64,000 nt of DNA from Lycium barbarum (Eukaryota; Streptophyta; Magnoliopsida; Solanales; Solanaceae). Shown piece by piece: positions 10,891 to 23,830 of the stretch. The notes beneath the pieces were generated by a model. The model saw only the letters and a list, made by a program, of their open reading frames with translations, was not told the DNA's origin and made no database searches. Position 1 is the stretch's first letter. Every line of letters begins with the position of its first letter. The stretch spans positions 17,806,336-17,870,335 of the forward strand of contig NC_083340.1 in the NCBI RefSeq assembly GCF_019175385.1, written 5' to 3'. The position numbers were made by a program, and so were the translations under genes.

Positions 10891-12766
10891 ATGGCAGATG
10901 TTCTTGTTGGAAATGCCACTGAATCCGCTCCTACAACTACTGGATCTACTCCTCTTGATTCCAGTAGTCCTTTCTTTCTCCATCCATCAGATTCACCTGG
11001 TATGACACTAGTCAATACCACCTTTGATGGTCGTGGCTTTGCAGGCTGGAGGAGAGCCCTTCTTATAGCACTCTCAGCTAAGAATAAACTTGGTTTCATC
11101 AATGGGAGCTGCAAATCACCATCTGTTGATTCTCCCTTTTTTTCACTTTGGACTCGATGCAATAATATGGTCACTTCTTGGTTGCTTAATTCCCTCTCCA
11201 AAGAGATAGCAGCCAGTGTGCTTTACTCAAAAACTGCTGAGAGCCTTTGGACAGATCTTGAAGATAGGTTTGGCCAATCCAATAGGGCCAAACTCTACCA
11301 CCTGCAGAAGGAAATCAGTGACTTAGTGCAAGGTAACAGTGATATAGCAGGCTATTTTACAAAGATAAAGCTATTATGGGATGAACTTGATGCATTATAT
11401 ACCACTGTGACCTGTGCTTGTGACTGTAAATGTAGAGGAAAAACTAAAATGTTGAAGTCTCACCAGGATGAAAGGCTTATTCAGTTCTTAATAGGACTAA
11501 ATGACACATATGGCCATGTGAGGAGCAACATACTCATGATCTTTCCTCTCCCCAATGTCAATCTTGCTTACTCTCTCTTGATTCAAGATGAGAAGCAAAG
11601 GGAAATCTATGTCAACTCTCAGTTTCCTGGAGATTCATCCTCTTACTTAGCAGTTCAGCAACACTCTTCAACTAATAAGCCTCAGAACTATGAGTATAAA
11701 GGAAAGAGGAACAACTTAATTTGCTCACATTGCAAGAAACCAGGACATTCTATTGATAAGTGCTACAGAATAATTAGGTTTCCTGTTGATTTTAAGTTCA
11801 CAAAGAATCAGAAATTCCAAGTAGGAATTAAAAGCAATGCTGTGCTAGGAACCCCTAACGCACAACACACTGTGTTTCTTGAGGGAGAAGAAAACCCTTT
11901 TACTCAAGAGCAAATCAGTCAGCTGCTTCAAATTCTTAAACATACTAAAGTTGGCAATCCAGGGGTAAATGCTAGTATGGTTGAGTGTACTGGAAACCCC
12001 TTCACACCAGATCAGATTTCTAAGTTGTTCCAGCTTCTTCAGCTAAGTAGGCTGGGGATTTCAAGTTCAGATGTGAATGCTAATATGGTTCACTGTGCTG
12101 GTAATATTTTCAATGACCCTGTTGCTTATTTTACATATATGAACACTGATTCTTGGATCATTGACTCTGGTGCATCTGAGCACATGTCATATGATGCCAA
12201 ATTTTTCTCTAGCCTTAAACCTTTGCCTTCTCCCCTTTTTATCAATCTTCCTAATTCTTTTAGGGTCAAGGTAACTCGTGGAGGTTCAGTTACATTATCT
12301 CCTAAATTGATTGTTCATAATGTTTTGTTTGTTCCATCTTTCAAAATCAATCTAATTTCTGTAAATAAATTTTGCAGACAGTTCTCATGTATCCTAAGTT
12401 TTTCTTCTACTCATTGTGTTATGCAGGACCTTTTAGTGAAGATCCCTCAGGTTCTTGGTCAAGCTAGAAATGGCATCTATGTTCTCCAGTCACCTGTTTC
12501 TCAGCTTCCAAGTTCTTCTAAGAATAGCTTAGGATTACTTTCCAGTTTTTCAATTCCTGCATGTAATAATTTCAGTAGTTCTGTTTCTTTAAATTCCAAC
12601 TCCAATGTAATGTTGTGGCACATTAGATTGGTACATTTACCCATTTATGCAATGAAAAGCCTGAGTTTCATTTCATCATCTTCTACTCTTGATTGTCCTT
12701 GTGATGTTTGTCCTTTGGCTAGGCAATCTAAACTACCATTTCCTACTAGTTCTATCAAGACTAAGT
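10891..12766 (+). pseudogene. Copia gag-protease-integrase N-terminal part
   Basis: Starts 86 bp after the LTR. Residues 1-250 are a Copia gag (FDGRGFAGWRRALLIAL, then KNKLGFINGS). A CCHC zinc knuckle, CSHCKKPGHSIDKC, lies near residue 278. The aspartic protease motif SWIIDSGASEHMS is near residue 420. The pre-integrase zinc-binding segment follows (WHIRLVHLP...CDVCPLARQSK). The frame is intact until the solo-LTR-like insertion at 12767; the codons after that in the open frame belong to the insertion. Function: capsid, maturation protease and start of integrase for the element's own replication. It is inactive here as a polyprotein because of the insertion. Confidence 0.92.
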
Positions 12767-15740
12767 TGTCACGACCCAACCCCGTAGGCCGTGACTAGTC
12801 CCCGAACTGGGCACCCGAACACACTCATCAGATCCGAATCACATACAGATAGCGTATACGGGCTCAAATATCACACGCTGCCTCAAATTATATCAAGCTA
12901 TCTCAGACACATTTCAAACACAACCATTTATGTACATATATATCCGAAGCCGACAAGGCTATCAAATGGCGCAACGGCCCAAAACATATACAAACGCACG
13001 CCGACAAGGCTGCCATGGCAAGTGGGATCATACAAACACACCCGTACAGAAGTAGGCACAAAACCCACATATACATCTACAGACCTCTAAACAGACAGAC
13101 CGAATCATATGGCGGGACAGGGCCCCGCCGTACCCCTGAACAAATACATACATATGCAACGAACGAAGATATATACCAAAATGTAGGCTCCGGAATAAGA
13201 GGAGCACTCCAAACAGCAGAAGAGGGTATCCTAAACGGCTGGATCACCAAACTGTGCGTCTGCACCTGCGGGCATGAAACGCAGCCCCCCGAAGAAAGGG
13301 GGTCAGTACGAAATATGTACTGAGTATGCAAAGCAGAAGATACAGAAAACAAATCTGAGGCATAAACGAAATAGAAGTACAGAACATAAGTGCAAACCCA
13401 AAATATCAAAATGTTTACTGTCAAAATATAAGTCATGCATAGGGCACAGAGAATATGGTCGCCCGCCCGTCGATGGCGCCATAACACAGCATAACACCAG
13501 AAGGTTCAAATCTCCGTACCCCCGTCACACATCATAACACAACATAACGCCATACACAGCATAACGCCAAATATAAGTGGAACCCGACCCTCTAGCGAGT
13601 GGCTCGGTGAACCATCAACACAGCATAACACCGGAATATATCAAAGTGCGCACGACAACAGAACCGGCCCGGGAACCGGCGAAAGATATAACAGAACGCA
13701 CGAGCAGAGTCATGAGTAACCATATGCATAAAATCATTATCATGGACTCAATTATAAGTAAAATGACCGTACTTTGAAAATCGAGATAATAGTCATACTA
13801 CATTCTTTCAAAAGTCCTTCGAATTACATAAAGGAAAGTCGCGGGACCTACGGATGGGTATCGACCCGAGCCGGGCCAGCCTATGGAAAACATACTTATC
13901 ATACGCCATGCAAACTCCTACGAAGATATCGAAGCAATCCGAGCCTTTCTGTGAAAGTTACGACGTTCATAGTTACGGAATTCTTTAAAACAAAACTTTT
14001 AATGCGACATTGGAAATCAATTATTTCGAAGACATAAGGGTTCATATTTCCTCACATCAAACATACAAATGCCAAGGAATATATATAGAGATCATAACAT
14101 ACTCGGATTACGGATTTAGAATTTCCTCGAGGCTCGTGACATAGCCTATTTATAACTAAGACATGCCAAAAGAAAGAAGGTTGAGCTTTACATACCTCGT
14201 ACGCACTCCAAGCTAACTTAACTCAAGCTAATCTAACCTACGCCTCGGGCTCCCCAAGGTCTACAAATACGTCAACGAGTATTACACATTAGCCATCGGC
14301 ACTAGGCAATTTATTCCAAACTAACACTTAATTCTACAGTAATTTGGGCAGCATTTCCCCTGTAAATAGGCCAACCCCGAGAATTTAACTCGGCCAGAAT
14401 CAACAACAACAACAACAACAACAATAACCAACCTAGCAACCCCAATGACCAATCCGAAAGATAATATAACATTAACAACTCTCTTTCACATCATTCGACA
14501 ACATTCATAATATTCAATTCGACGGGTTACATTCAAGCCATATTATCGCTCATCCATTCAATTTCCAACCCGAACCCTTACCAACGATATTCAAGGACAT
14601 GTTAAACAATTTACATAATATTTCCAACAACCCAACAATTGTTCCAATTTACCCGAAAACAGTCCCCAAACCCGAGAACCTCACTATAACACACTCCTCA
14701 TTTTCAAATCATGATTTGTATCAACAATCCACACTATAACGATAACATTCTCATAAATGTACAACCTATATCAAACGCACAATAACCCTCAAACCAGCCC
14801 ATACAAATTCAACATCAATCTTGAGTAATTAAACGCTCATTTCCAAACTAGAATTCATAACGACAACAACTAAAACACTAAGCGATATTAATTCATCCTT
14901 TGCCACACATGGGAGGCTACACACGGACACATACCCACATACACATTTAAATGGTTCTCATTTATTTCTTCACCCTACAACAATCAAACATGCTACATAG
15001 AATTAATTCATCACCTCAACACCACACAACATACACACACCTCATACGGCTAACACACCAAGCACACAACCCACTTCCAACATACCCTATCTCATGATTT
15101 TCATTCATTTTAGCATACTACAACATGCATACAACATTCACAACACATAAACAAGACCAAATCTTACCTTTCTTCTTCAATTCCACACTTTGCCTAGGGT
15201 TTGCGATCTACTAAACGGAGGGCTTGATCGCTCCAACAACGCTTCCACGCTACTTAGGGACCTCCAATTAGCGGATTTGCACCAAGGAAATAATTTTGGG
15301 GTGGCTAGAATTGGACTTGGTTTTCTCTTGGCTTGGCCGAAAGTTTGGTGTTGAAGTTCTTCAACTTCTTGATTTTCTTGCTAAGTATGGAATGAGAGAA
15401 GATGACTTAGAAGTCATCTCTTAAGTTCCCATACTAACTCTCCAAGTGTCCATGGCCCACACAAGTGTTGGACCATTTAAAATTGGCCACAACAATGTGT
15501 GGGACTCACTCCAACCACACGGCCAAAGGGCTTGATTTAGCAAGATTTCAACTTCCAAATTTGTGACTTTTGGTCCCAACTTTTCCTAATTGTTCCATGC
15601 TAACAATTTCATGTACATCTTATGTCTCCAAATAGAATCGAAGGTCAAGAATCCCAACTTCAAGTCCCGGAATGGTCTTGGCCCTAACTTATCATAGTTA
15701 ATCCGGGTTGTCCCACTGTATAAAAATATGGGACATAACA
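12767..15740. mobile_element. solo-LTR-like insertion nested in the Copia integrase, 2974 bp
   Basis: Begins TGTCACGACCC and ends ACATAACA, flanked by the perfect 5-bp duplication TAAGT (12762-12766, 15741-15745). Removing it rejoins the Copia integrase in frame. No long ORF and no second LTR, so a solo LTR left by LTR-LTR recombination is the simplest reading. It shares with 49044-51521 the TGTCAC start, recurring gccgacaaggc words, a gtcagtacg...gtactgagtatg block and gggcagcatttcccct. This suggests a Gypsy-type LTR of one family. Orientation is uncertain. Short frames inside it are not genes. Confidence 0.82.
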
Positions 15741-15745
15741 TAAGT

Positions 15746-18422
15746 GTATTTTTGAATTAATCCACATTGACACATGGGGTCCTTATAAATCACCAACTCA
15801 TAATGGTTACAAATATTTCCTTACAATTGTTGATGACTTTAGTAGATGTACTTGGACTTATTTACTTAGTACAAAGAGTAATGCCTTCTCCATGCTTAAA
15901 CATTTTTTGTCCATGGTGGAAAGACAATTTAATCACAAAGTGAAGGTCATACGATCTGATAATGCTCTAGAATTAGGTAGTGGTACTGTCACCTCTGAAT
16001 TTTTTAAATCCCAAGGCATTTTTCATCAAACTTCTTGCATTGGGACCCCTCAACAAAATGGTATTGTTAAGAGAAAACATAGACACCTTTTGGAAACCTC
16101 TAGGGCACTTTTGCATCAATCTAAATTACTTATTTGTAATTGGGGGGAATGTTTGCTCATTGCTACGTTCGTAATAAACAAATTTCCCTCCTCTGTTCTT
16201 AAAGGCAAAACTCCCTATGAACTGATTTTTGGTAAACCTCCTACATACAACTTCCTAAGGTCATTTGGATGTTTATGTTTTGCTTCTACTTCTCCTCAGA
16301 ATAGATCCAAATTTTCCCCTAGAGCTAGAACTTGCATTTTCATTGGGTACCCCCAGGGTCAAAAGGGATACAAACTTCTAGAACTCTCCACTAGAAAGAT
16401 TTTTATCTCTAGAGATGTCCATTTTCATGAGTCTGTGTTTCCCTTCTCATCTGGATCTGTTTCTAATCCTATTTTTTCCTCTTACCCTCCTAGCCCTGCT
16501 TGTTTTGATCCTATCACCTCTGATATTTTTCAACTGGATTCTAATCCTCTTATTGTTGCCCCAATTCCTGATTCTAATTATCCTGCAACTCCCCCTCAAC
16601 CCCCTCTCCCTCCTCAGTCTCCCATTCTTCATCCTGAACCCCCCATTGCCCCTCCTCCTATCCCCACTAGATCCTCAACCAGAACAATCAAACCTCCAAG
16701 TTACTTGTCTGATTACTTATGCAATTCAGTTGTCATCACTGACCTCTCTTCATGTTTCTCTACTGCTGTCACACCCCAAGTTTTTCCTGTTTCTGCTCTT
16801 TCTATTTACAATCAACAGGTATTGAATTCTATTTCACAAATCAGTGAACCTATTAGTTTTTCTCAAGCTGCTCAACACCCTGGTTGGAAACAGGCCATGA
16901 CAACTGAATTTGATGCATTAGAAGCTAATCAAACATGGACTGTAGTTGAGTTGCCTATTGGAAAAAGGGCCTTGGCTTGTAAATGGGTCTATAAGGTCAA
17001 ACACCATTCTGATGGAAGCGTTGAGAGGTTAAAAGCAAGATTAGTGGTCAGAGGTGATACTCAAAAAGAAGGGGTTGATTTCAATGAGACTTATTCCTCT
17101 GCAGTCAAGATGACTACTATTAGGTGTTTGTTAGTTGTTGCTATTAAGAAAGGTTGGGCGTTGACACAATTGGATGTGAATAACGCCTTTTTACATGGCA
17201 ATTTACACGAGGAAGTCTTCATGAAATTCCCTCCTGGTATGTCATCCCCTAGCCCCAACCATGTCCTCAAACTCAACAAATCTCTCTATGGATTACGACA
17301 AGCATCCAGAGAGTGGTATGCTCGTCTCACTGCTGCTTTGAATTTCAAGGGTTTTTCTTCTTATTTGAATGATTACAGCTTATTTTTCAAACAGCATAAG
17401 GGTTCTATTTCTATAGTCGCGGTTTATGTCGACGACATCATTTTAACAGGAAATAATTCCTTTGAGCTTGCTATTCTAAAGGAGTTCTTACACAACGAAT
17501 TCAAAATAAAGGACTTGGGTAACTTACATTATTTTCTTGGTTTGGAAGTGCTTCGCGAACCTCAAGGCCTCATCCTTTGTCAAAGAAAGTTCACAACTGA
17601 TCTGCTATCTGAGTTTAATTGCGATCATCTCCCATCGGCACCATCTCCTTTGGATCCTTCTTCTAAATTATCTGCAGACGCAGGGGAATTGATTGCTGAC
17701 CCGTTTACTTATCGCAAACTGATCGGGAAACTCAACTACTTGACTCACACTCGCCCAGATCTCTCTTTCGCTGTTCAACACCTCTCACAATTTATGCAAC
17801 AACCCAGAGTTCCACACTTCACTGCTGCTCTTCGTGTTGTAAGATACTTGCGTACATCTCCAGCCCAAGATTGTTTTTCTCATCATATCCCTCTATTTCT
17901 CTTTTGGCATTTTGCGATGCGGATTGGGCTTTATGTGTTGATTCACGTAGATCAATTAGTGTATTTTTTATCAGCCTTGGTGGTTCCCCAATCTCGTGGA
18001 AGTCGAAAAAGCAGATCTCAGTCCCACTCTCATCCGCCGAAGCGGAATACCGTTCAATGCGAAGGCTTGTCGCCGAATTGACTTGGCTCCATCGTTTGTT
18101 AACTGATTTATCTGCAGCTCCAACCCTTCCGATACCCATTCAATCCGATAGTCAAGCCGCCTTGCACATTGCTTACAATCCGGTGTTTCACGAACGGACG
18201 AAGCACGTTGAGCTCGACTGCCACTTTGTCCATCAACAGTTCATGGCTGGATTAATCTCTCTGAATTTTGTTCCTTCATCGTCCCAGCTCGCCGACATTT
18301 TTACAAAACCATTGTCGGGTCCTTCTCATTTTCATAGTCTCTCCAAGTTGGGTCTCTCTTCTCTCCCCTCCAACTTGAGGGGGGGGGGGTTGGATTTACA
18401 AGTATTCATGATGATAAGTTGA
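15746..18422 (+). pseudogene. Copia integrase-RT-RNase H
   Basis: Resumes the integrase after the insertion ([11 protein letters not shown], then [10 protein letters not shown]; catalytic-core features near SDNA and PQQNG). RT follows, with [17 protein letters not shown], the [12 protein letters not shown] segment and the catalytic YVDD near 17424-17435. RNase H shows FCDADWA and SSAEAEYR. A one-base frameshift near 17869 moves the RNase H to another frame. The frame runs a few codons into the 3' LTR, probably because of slippage in the G-run before it. Damage is light: one frameshift and no internal stop seen. Confidence 0.9.
18373..18387 (+). promoter_or_regulatory. polypurine tract of the Copia element
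   Basis: A purine run (ttgag then a long G tract) immediately before the 3' LTR, where plus-strand DNA synthesis starts. The G tract has absorbed the first T of the LTR, so the 3' LTR reads GGTTGG where the 5' copy reads TGTTGG. Confidence 0.8.
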
Positions 18423-18773
18423 TAGATGAAGAAGAGGAGCAAATATTACAAAAGAAAAGGGCGTTGAATCCTACAGAAAATGCCAACACTGAGACAAGAA
18501 GATGTATATCTTCCTCTCCTTCTAGAGAAACAGGTGGCATGCTAATAACCAACAGATCAACATCTGTTGGATTTAATCACTACCATACAATTACATAGGA
18601 TTCCATGTACATCTAATCATAGTTAATTATTTTTTTATTCTTACCTGTACAAATCATAGCTAGACACGTATGTACTTTGTTATTTCTCATTTCTGCTCAA
18701 AGTTTATATATATACAGTGCGTATGGGAATAAAACAAATACAAAACTTTTCACAAATTCTCTCAATTTCTGCA
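18388..18773 (+). repeat. 3' LTR of the Copia element
   Basis: 386 bp, matching 10419-10804 except for eight substitutions counted by eye. It ends GCA, followed by the AGTCT target duplication. Confidence 0.93.
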
Positions 18774-18778
18774 AGTCT

Positions 18779-19641
18779 TATGACAAAGATAAAATGGTGG
18801 CAAGGAAAAATAATAAAGATGAAAGTGAGAGGTCGTTTGCATTGAGTGGTTTTTGTGCGGAACTTTTGTATGTAATTTCTATGAGTGTCATTAGGGTGAA
18901 ACAGTAGTGGAGTAACAATTATCTTCGAATGGCGTTTTTTTGTGTGGGGATTCAACTTAGCAAAGTTTCAAAGCAAATTTGAACTATTTTGGATCTTTCA
19001 AAGAGAAATTTGATCTTTTTTTTTTTTGTATAAAAGACCTGGATGTTGGAAAATTTCTGAAGTGAATGCAGGCATATTTGGATCAATCTTATAACGTAAA
19101 GGGTATATATACTTGACCCCAAGTGTCCCCAACTATTAACAAAAGGTAAATTTGAATCATTTCACAAAGTTCAAGCACAAATTTGAACATTTTTCCTTTT
19201 TTATACAAAGGATATGTAATTTATCATTTTAAAGTAGAATAATATATATATTTTAAAATAAATATTACTCTTCATGTTCCAAATTATTCGTTTGGCACCG
19301 TTTCCTTCATTTGTTCGTTATAAAAAGATTGCTAACTTTCTATATTTAGAAATTTCTAGTCATAACTTTTTTTCATTTTACTTCTAATGGTGTGATGATT
19401 TGTGTTGATCCATTTATAAGCTAAGGTTACTATCACACTCGCGTATCAAGACTTTAAGCGCTTTTCATAAACAGGAAAGAAAAACAAAAGTGAATGAAAA
19501 ATGCAAAGTGAATCAATGGTTAATAAGTTTTAAATTTATGACAAAATAAAATGACTGTAAAATGCTTTTTTTGAGAAAGTGACATTACTTGTCCACACTT
19601 ACCTGTTTCGTTAATATTTGTTTTCGCATGAATAGATATTA
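18779..19641. other. intergenic AT-rich sequence
   Basis: Flank of the Copia insertion. No supported gene or repeat boundary. Confidence 0.4.
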
Positions 19642-19907
19642 CTCCTTCAGTTCCTTTTTACTAATCAACATTGATTTTGCACGCCACTTAACAAATTATT
19701 TATTTGTTTCACTAAGTTATTCATATTAATTATGTTTTGAAAATTAAAATTAGACCATTAGTACTCTGACAAGCTTGAAAATTAATTATCTAATGATAAG
19801 AGTACAATCGAAAAAATAATAGTCAATCTCTTAATTTGCTAAAAACGGACACGTAAAAGACATACTTTATTTTTAATACACTGAATTAATAAAAGAAAAG
19901 GAGGGAG
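19642..19907. mobile_element. possible Stowaway-like MITE
   Basis: The left end reads TA then CTCCTTCAGTTCC, and the inverted right end reads CTCCCTCCTTTTC, both continuing into similar tttta(c/t)taat words. Length and AT richness fit Stowaway. The right boundary and TA duplication are less clear than for the copies at 41857 and 59139. Confidence 0.5.
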
Positions 19908-20004
19908 CATATAATAAGCTATAGACCACAACCAGAGTGGTTAGGTATCAGTTATAGTACTTTCACCATTCAAATTTGGAGCTAGTGGAGCAACATAATT
20001 TAAG

Positions 20005-20294
20005 TAGGCGTTTGGCCATAGAAATAAAAAACCTTTTCATTTTTTTTTTTTTTGGAATTTTGGAGTTGGAATTGTGTTTGGCCATAATTTTTGAAATTGT
20101 ATTTTTTGTTGAAATGTAATTATTTTGGTTGTGAAAAAGTCAAAAACTTGAAAAACAAGTTTTTCTTGTTTTTCAAATTCCGGAATACAACTTCAAGTTG
20201 TATTTGAAATTTTCATGGCCAAACGCTGATTCCGGAAAAAAGTGAAAAAAAAATTCCAGAAAAAAGTGAATAATTCTTATGGCCAAACGGGCCC
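20005..20294. mobile_element. MITE, GGGCCCGTTTGGCC family, copy 2
   Basis: The left end is GGCGTTTGGCCAT and the right end ATGGCCAAACGGGCCC, with TAAGTA on both sides as a possible target duplication. The interior resembles copy 1 at 9072-9364, including ttggagttggaattgtgtt and attccggaatac-like words. Confidence 0.7.
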
Positions 20295-20904
20295 TAAGTA
20301 AGAACACATACAAATTCATGAGAGTTTAAGTTATATACACAAATTAAATAAAAAATTTCTTACACTATCGGTGAATCTTAATATATAATAGAAGGTTTAT
20401 TATCATTTTTACTAAATTACCAATTACTTATCAAAAACTGTATACATAAGTATATCATATGTGACTGTAAATATTTTTATGTTGTTTATAGATAAAAGTT
20501 AGTAAAATACATTTGGTGCGAAGGAAATATTATTCTTGAAAATGTTTGCCAATTCATAAATGCTTTGCCGCAAGTGGAGAGCATTAATTCGTGTTTGTTG
20601 TGCAGGCAATTTCATAAATGCTCTCTAAGGTCGTTCCCTTGACTCGTCACTGCGGACCAAACATGCATCTTTATTGATGCCAACTACAATTCATAGTATT
20701 CATAACTATGCATACAATTTATTGACCACCAACTCTTTTTCTCAACCTTTTCGTATAAAAAGTTATGGAGCTTTTACTCGTAATAATGTTGACTTTTTGA
20801 CAGGAAATATGATGAACAAATTAAAATACTAAGCGTTTATTCAACACTTATAAAAACAATCTCAAACACTTATAAAAACAATCTCATAATATGAGGAGTA
20901 AGAG
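20295..20904. other. intergenic sequence before the Helitron-like element
   Basis: AT-rich. A short direct repeat containing acacttataaaaacaatctca occurs twice at about 20848-20890. No gene supported. Confidence 0.4.
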
Positions 20905-20984
20905 TGTATATATATATTACTACTATTAAGAAGCACCGGTTGATGCTCCTTTTTCGTCGTCCGTTGTGGACCCCCCATAAAAAA

Positions 20985-23060
20985 AAAAAATGGGCCCCAT
21001 ATTAAACAGACCCATAAAAAAAAACAAAATTGTAAAAAAAAAAATTGTGGGCTCCATATATATTAAACAACATCTAATATTAAAAAAAATGTGGGCCCCA
21101 TATTAAACATCATCCAATATTAAAAAAAAAAGGAAAAAAGTGGAACCCACCACATCCAAACTCACGGGAAAAAAAAGTGGACCTCATATTAATAAAATCA
21201 AGTAATATTGAAAAAAAAAAAGTGAATCCCATATTTAAAAAACAAAATATTTTGGGCCCCATATTAAACAGGCCCATAAAAAAAAATTGTAAAAAAAATA
21301 AATTGTGAGCCCCATATATATTAAACAGCAACTAATATTAGAAACAAAATTGTGGGTCCCATATTAAACACCATCCAGTATTAAAAAAAAAGGAAAAAAA
21401 GTGGAACCCACCACATCCAAACTCACGGGGAAAAAAAAGTGGACCCCATATTAACAAAATCAAACAATATTGAAAAAAAAAGTGAATCCCATATTTAAAA
21501 AACAAACAAAGTCAAAAAAAAAATGTGGGCCCCATATTAAACACCATGCGTATTCATAGCAAACACTAATATAATAAAGTTTTAAATACGGAGCACAAAC
21601 TACAATGTTATATTAATCGTGTTTTGAACATAATATCCCATATTGACAAAATCAAGCAATATATATAAAAAAATGAATCCCATATTAAAAAAATAAACAA
21701 TGTAAAAAAAAAAAAAATGCAGACTTTGTATTCTTAGCAAACGCTAATATAATAAAGTTTTAGATACGGAGCACAAATTACAATGTTATATCAATCGTGT
21801 TTTGAACATAGTATATATATAAAAAAAAAAAATTGGGCCCCATATTAAACAGGCCCATAAAAAAAATTGTGGGCCCCATAAATATTAAACAACAACTAAT
21901 ATTAAAAAAAAATTGTGGGCCCCATATTAAACACCATTCAGTATTAAAAAAAAAAAGTGGAACCCACCACATTCAAACTCACAGGAAAAAAAAAGTGAAC
22001 CCCATATTGACAAAATCAATCAATATTAAAAAAAAAAAGTGAATCCCATATTAAAAAAAAAATAAAGTTAAAAAAAAAATTGTGGGCCCCTTATTAAACA
22101 CCGTGCGTATTCGTAGCAAACACTAATATAATAAAAGCTGGACCCCACCCTCCCCAAACTCATGAAAAAAAAAAGTGGACCCCACCCTCTCCAAACTCAT
22201 GGAAAAAAAGGTGGACCCCATATTAACAATATCAAGCAATATAAAAAAAAAGTGAATTCCATATTAAAAAAATAAACAATGTCAAAAAAAAGTGCAGATT
22301 TTGTATTCATAGCAAACACTAATATAATAAAGTTTTAGATACGGAGCACAAACTATAATGTTATATTAATCGTATTTTGAACATAGTATCCCATATTGAC
22401 AAAATCAAGCAATATAAAAAAAAAAAATTGAATCCCATATTAAAAAAAAAAAAACAATGTAAAAAAAAAGTGCAGATTTTGTATTCGTAGCAAACACTAA
22501 TATAATAAAGTTTTAGATACGGAGCACAAATTACAATGTTATATTAATCGTGTTTTGAAAATAGTATATATATATATATATATATATATAATATGCATAA
22601 AAATAGTGCAAACCCATGCTTCTATATAGTACTAATATATGCATAAAAATAGTGCGAACTAATAATGTCAAAAAAAAAAGTGCACCCCATAAAGGGTGGA
22701 CCCCATACTAACAATATCAAGCAATATAAAAAAAATAAAAATGGAACCCACCATCTGCAAACTCAAAGTAAAAAAAAGTGCACCCATATTAACAAAATCA
22801 AGCAATATCAAAAAAAAAAAGTGAACCCCATATTAAAAAAAAATAATGTAAAAAAAAAAGTGCAGACTTTTATTCGTAGTAAACACTAATATAATAGAAT
22901 TTTAGATACAGAGTACAAACTACAATGTTATATTAATCATGTTTTAACATAGTATGTATATATATATATATATATATGCATAAAAATAGTGCAAATTAAT
23001 AATGTCAAAAAAAAAAGTGCACCCCATATTAAAAAATCAAACAATATTCATGTAATTTCT
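20985..23060. repeat. degenerate A-rich repeat array
   Basis: Short modules separated by A-runs recur many times: gggccccatattaaac, gtggacccca, gtgaatcccatatta, aatcaagcaatat. A longer module built around acggagcacaaactacaat and ttatattaatcgtgttttg recurs near 21589, 21767, 22339, 22517 and 22907, and again at 23683 outside the main block. ORFs called here are translations of poly-A/T runs and are not genes. Confidence 0.75.
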
Positions 23061-23798
23061 AAAGTATCTCATTAAGTCAATAATGATGGATTCATTGCCG
23101 CGTGCATATCAATCCATTAGTGGGAGCAAATGAAATTACTTTTCTTCAAAAGGTTAAGTAGTCAAACTATACAATTTATTTTATTTTATTTTATATTAGC
23201 TTGAGATCTAATGTAGATATTAAACTGTTGTATTTGTTATTCCGCCATGTCATTTATTTGTTATGTTTACTAAAATAAATATACTTAAAATATTTATATT
23301 TTAAAATAAGATAGAATTTAATTACTTTTTTATTTTTGTTCTTACTCTAATAAATGTGAAAAGAGATTAATGTCGTAAAAAAAAATATATCAAATGGAGA
23401 TCAAATAATGAATAAGGTAAATTAGTCAAATTATAATTCTAATCGACGTTTTCTTAAAAAATCATCCAAAAGACAACATGACAAGTAAAATGAGCTAAAC
23501 CGAGAATATTTACCAAAAATTAAAAAATAGTATTTTTTTTTCGTTTAAATAGAAAATCAATTTAGAAAATCAATTTCTACTTTGTTTCGTTTTAAACATG
23601 TAAAATTAATTTAATAATTTGAATTAGAATTATTTAAATCAAAATTTGATAAAAAATAATAAGTATTTTACACCTTTAAATTACGGAGCACAAACTACAA
23701 TGTTATATTAATCGTATTTTGAACATAGTATATATATATATTATCATTATCTAAACACAACTATATATACATAGATACACTATAATCCGAACTGTTGG

Positions 23799-23830
23799 GC
23801 CCGTGCGCAGCACGGGCATAGGCCATCTAG
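23799..23830 (+). other. Helitron 3' terminus (hairpin and CTAG)
   Basis: GCCCGTGC-GCA-GCACGGGC forms the hairpin, followed after nine bases by CTAG|T. This is the rolling-circle termination signal expected at a Helitron 3' end. Confidence 0.7.

Larger units (their letters stand above)
10419..18773 (+). mobile_element. full-length Ty1/Copia LTR retrotransposon with nested insertion
   Basis: Two 386-bp LTRs (10419-10804, 18388-18773) are flanked by the 5-bp duplication AGTCT (10414-10418, 18774-18778). The order PBS, gag, protease, integrase, RT, RNase H is the Copia arrangement. By eye the LTRs differ at 8 of 386 sites. A 2974-bp insertion (12767-15740) splits the integrase. Apart from that and a frameshift near 17869, the polyprotein is well kept. 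Lineage within Copia was not assigned. Confidence 0.95.
20905..23830 (+). mobile_element. probable non-autonomous Helitron with A-rich internal repeats
   Basis: The 3' end has the Helitron signature: a perfect 8-bp stem with a 3-base loop (23799-23817), a 9-base spacer, then CTAG at 23827-23830 followed by T. The 5' end is not fixed; the stretch near 20905-20940 (tactactattaagaagcac) resembles plant Helitron starts as I remember them. No Rep/helicase frame exists, so the element cannot move itself. The interior is a long degenerate array described separately. Confidence 0.6.

Noticed and set aside
12791..14037. Chain of open frames in the GC-richer part of the Copia insertion
   Set aside because: They lie in the solo-LTR-like unit, overlap in several frames, and show no domain or splice logic.
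21110..22889. Small Lys/Asn- or Phe-rich ORFs
   Set aside because: Translations of poly-A/T runs in the degenerate repeat array.
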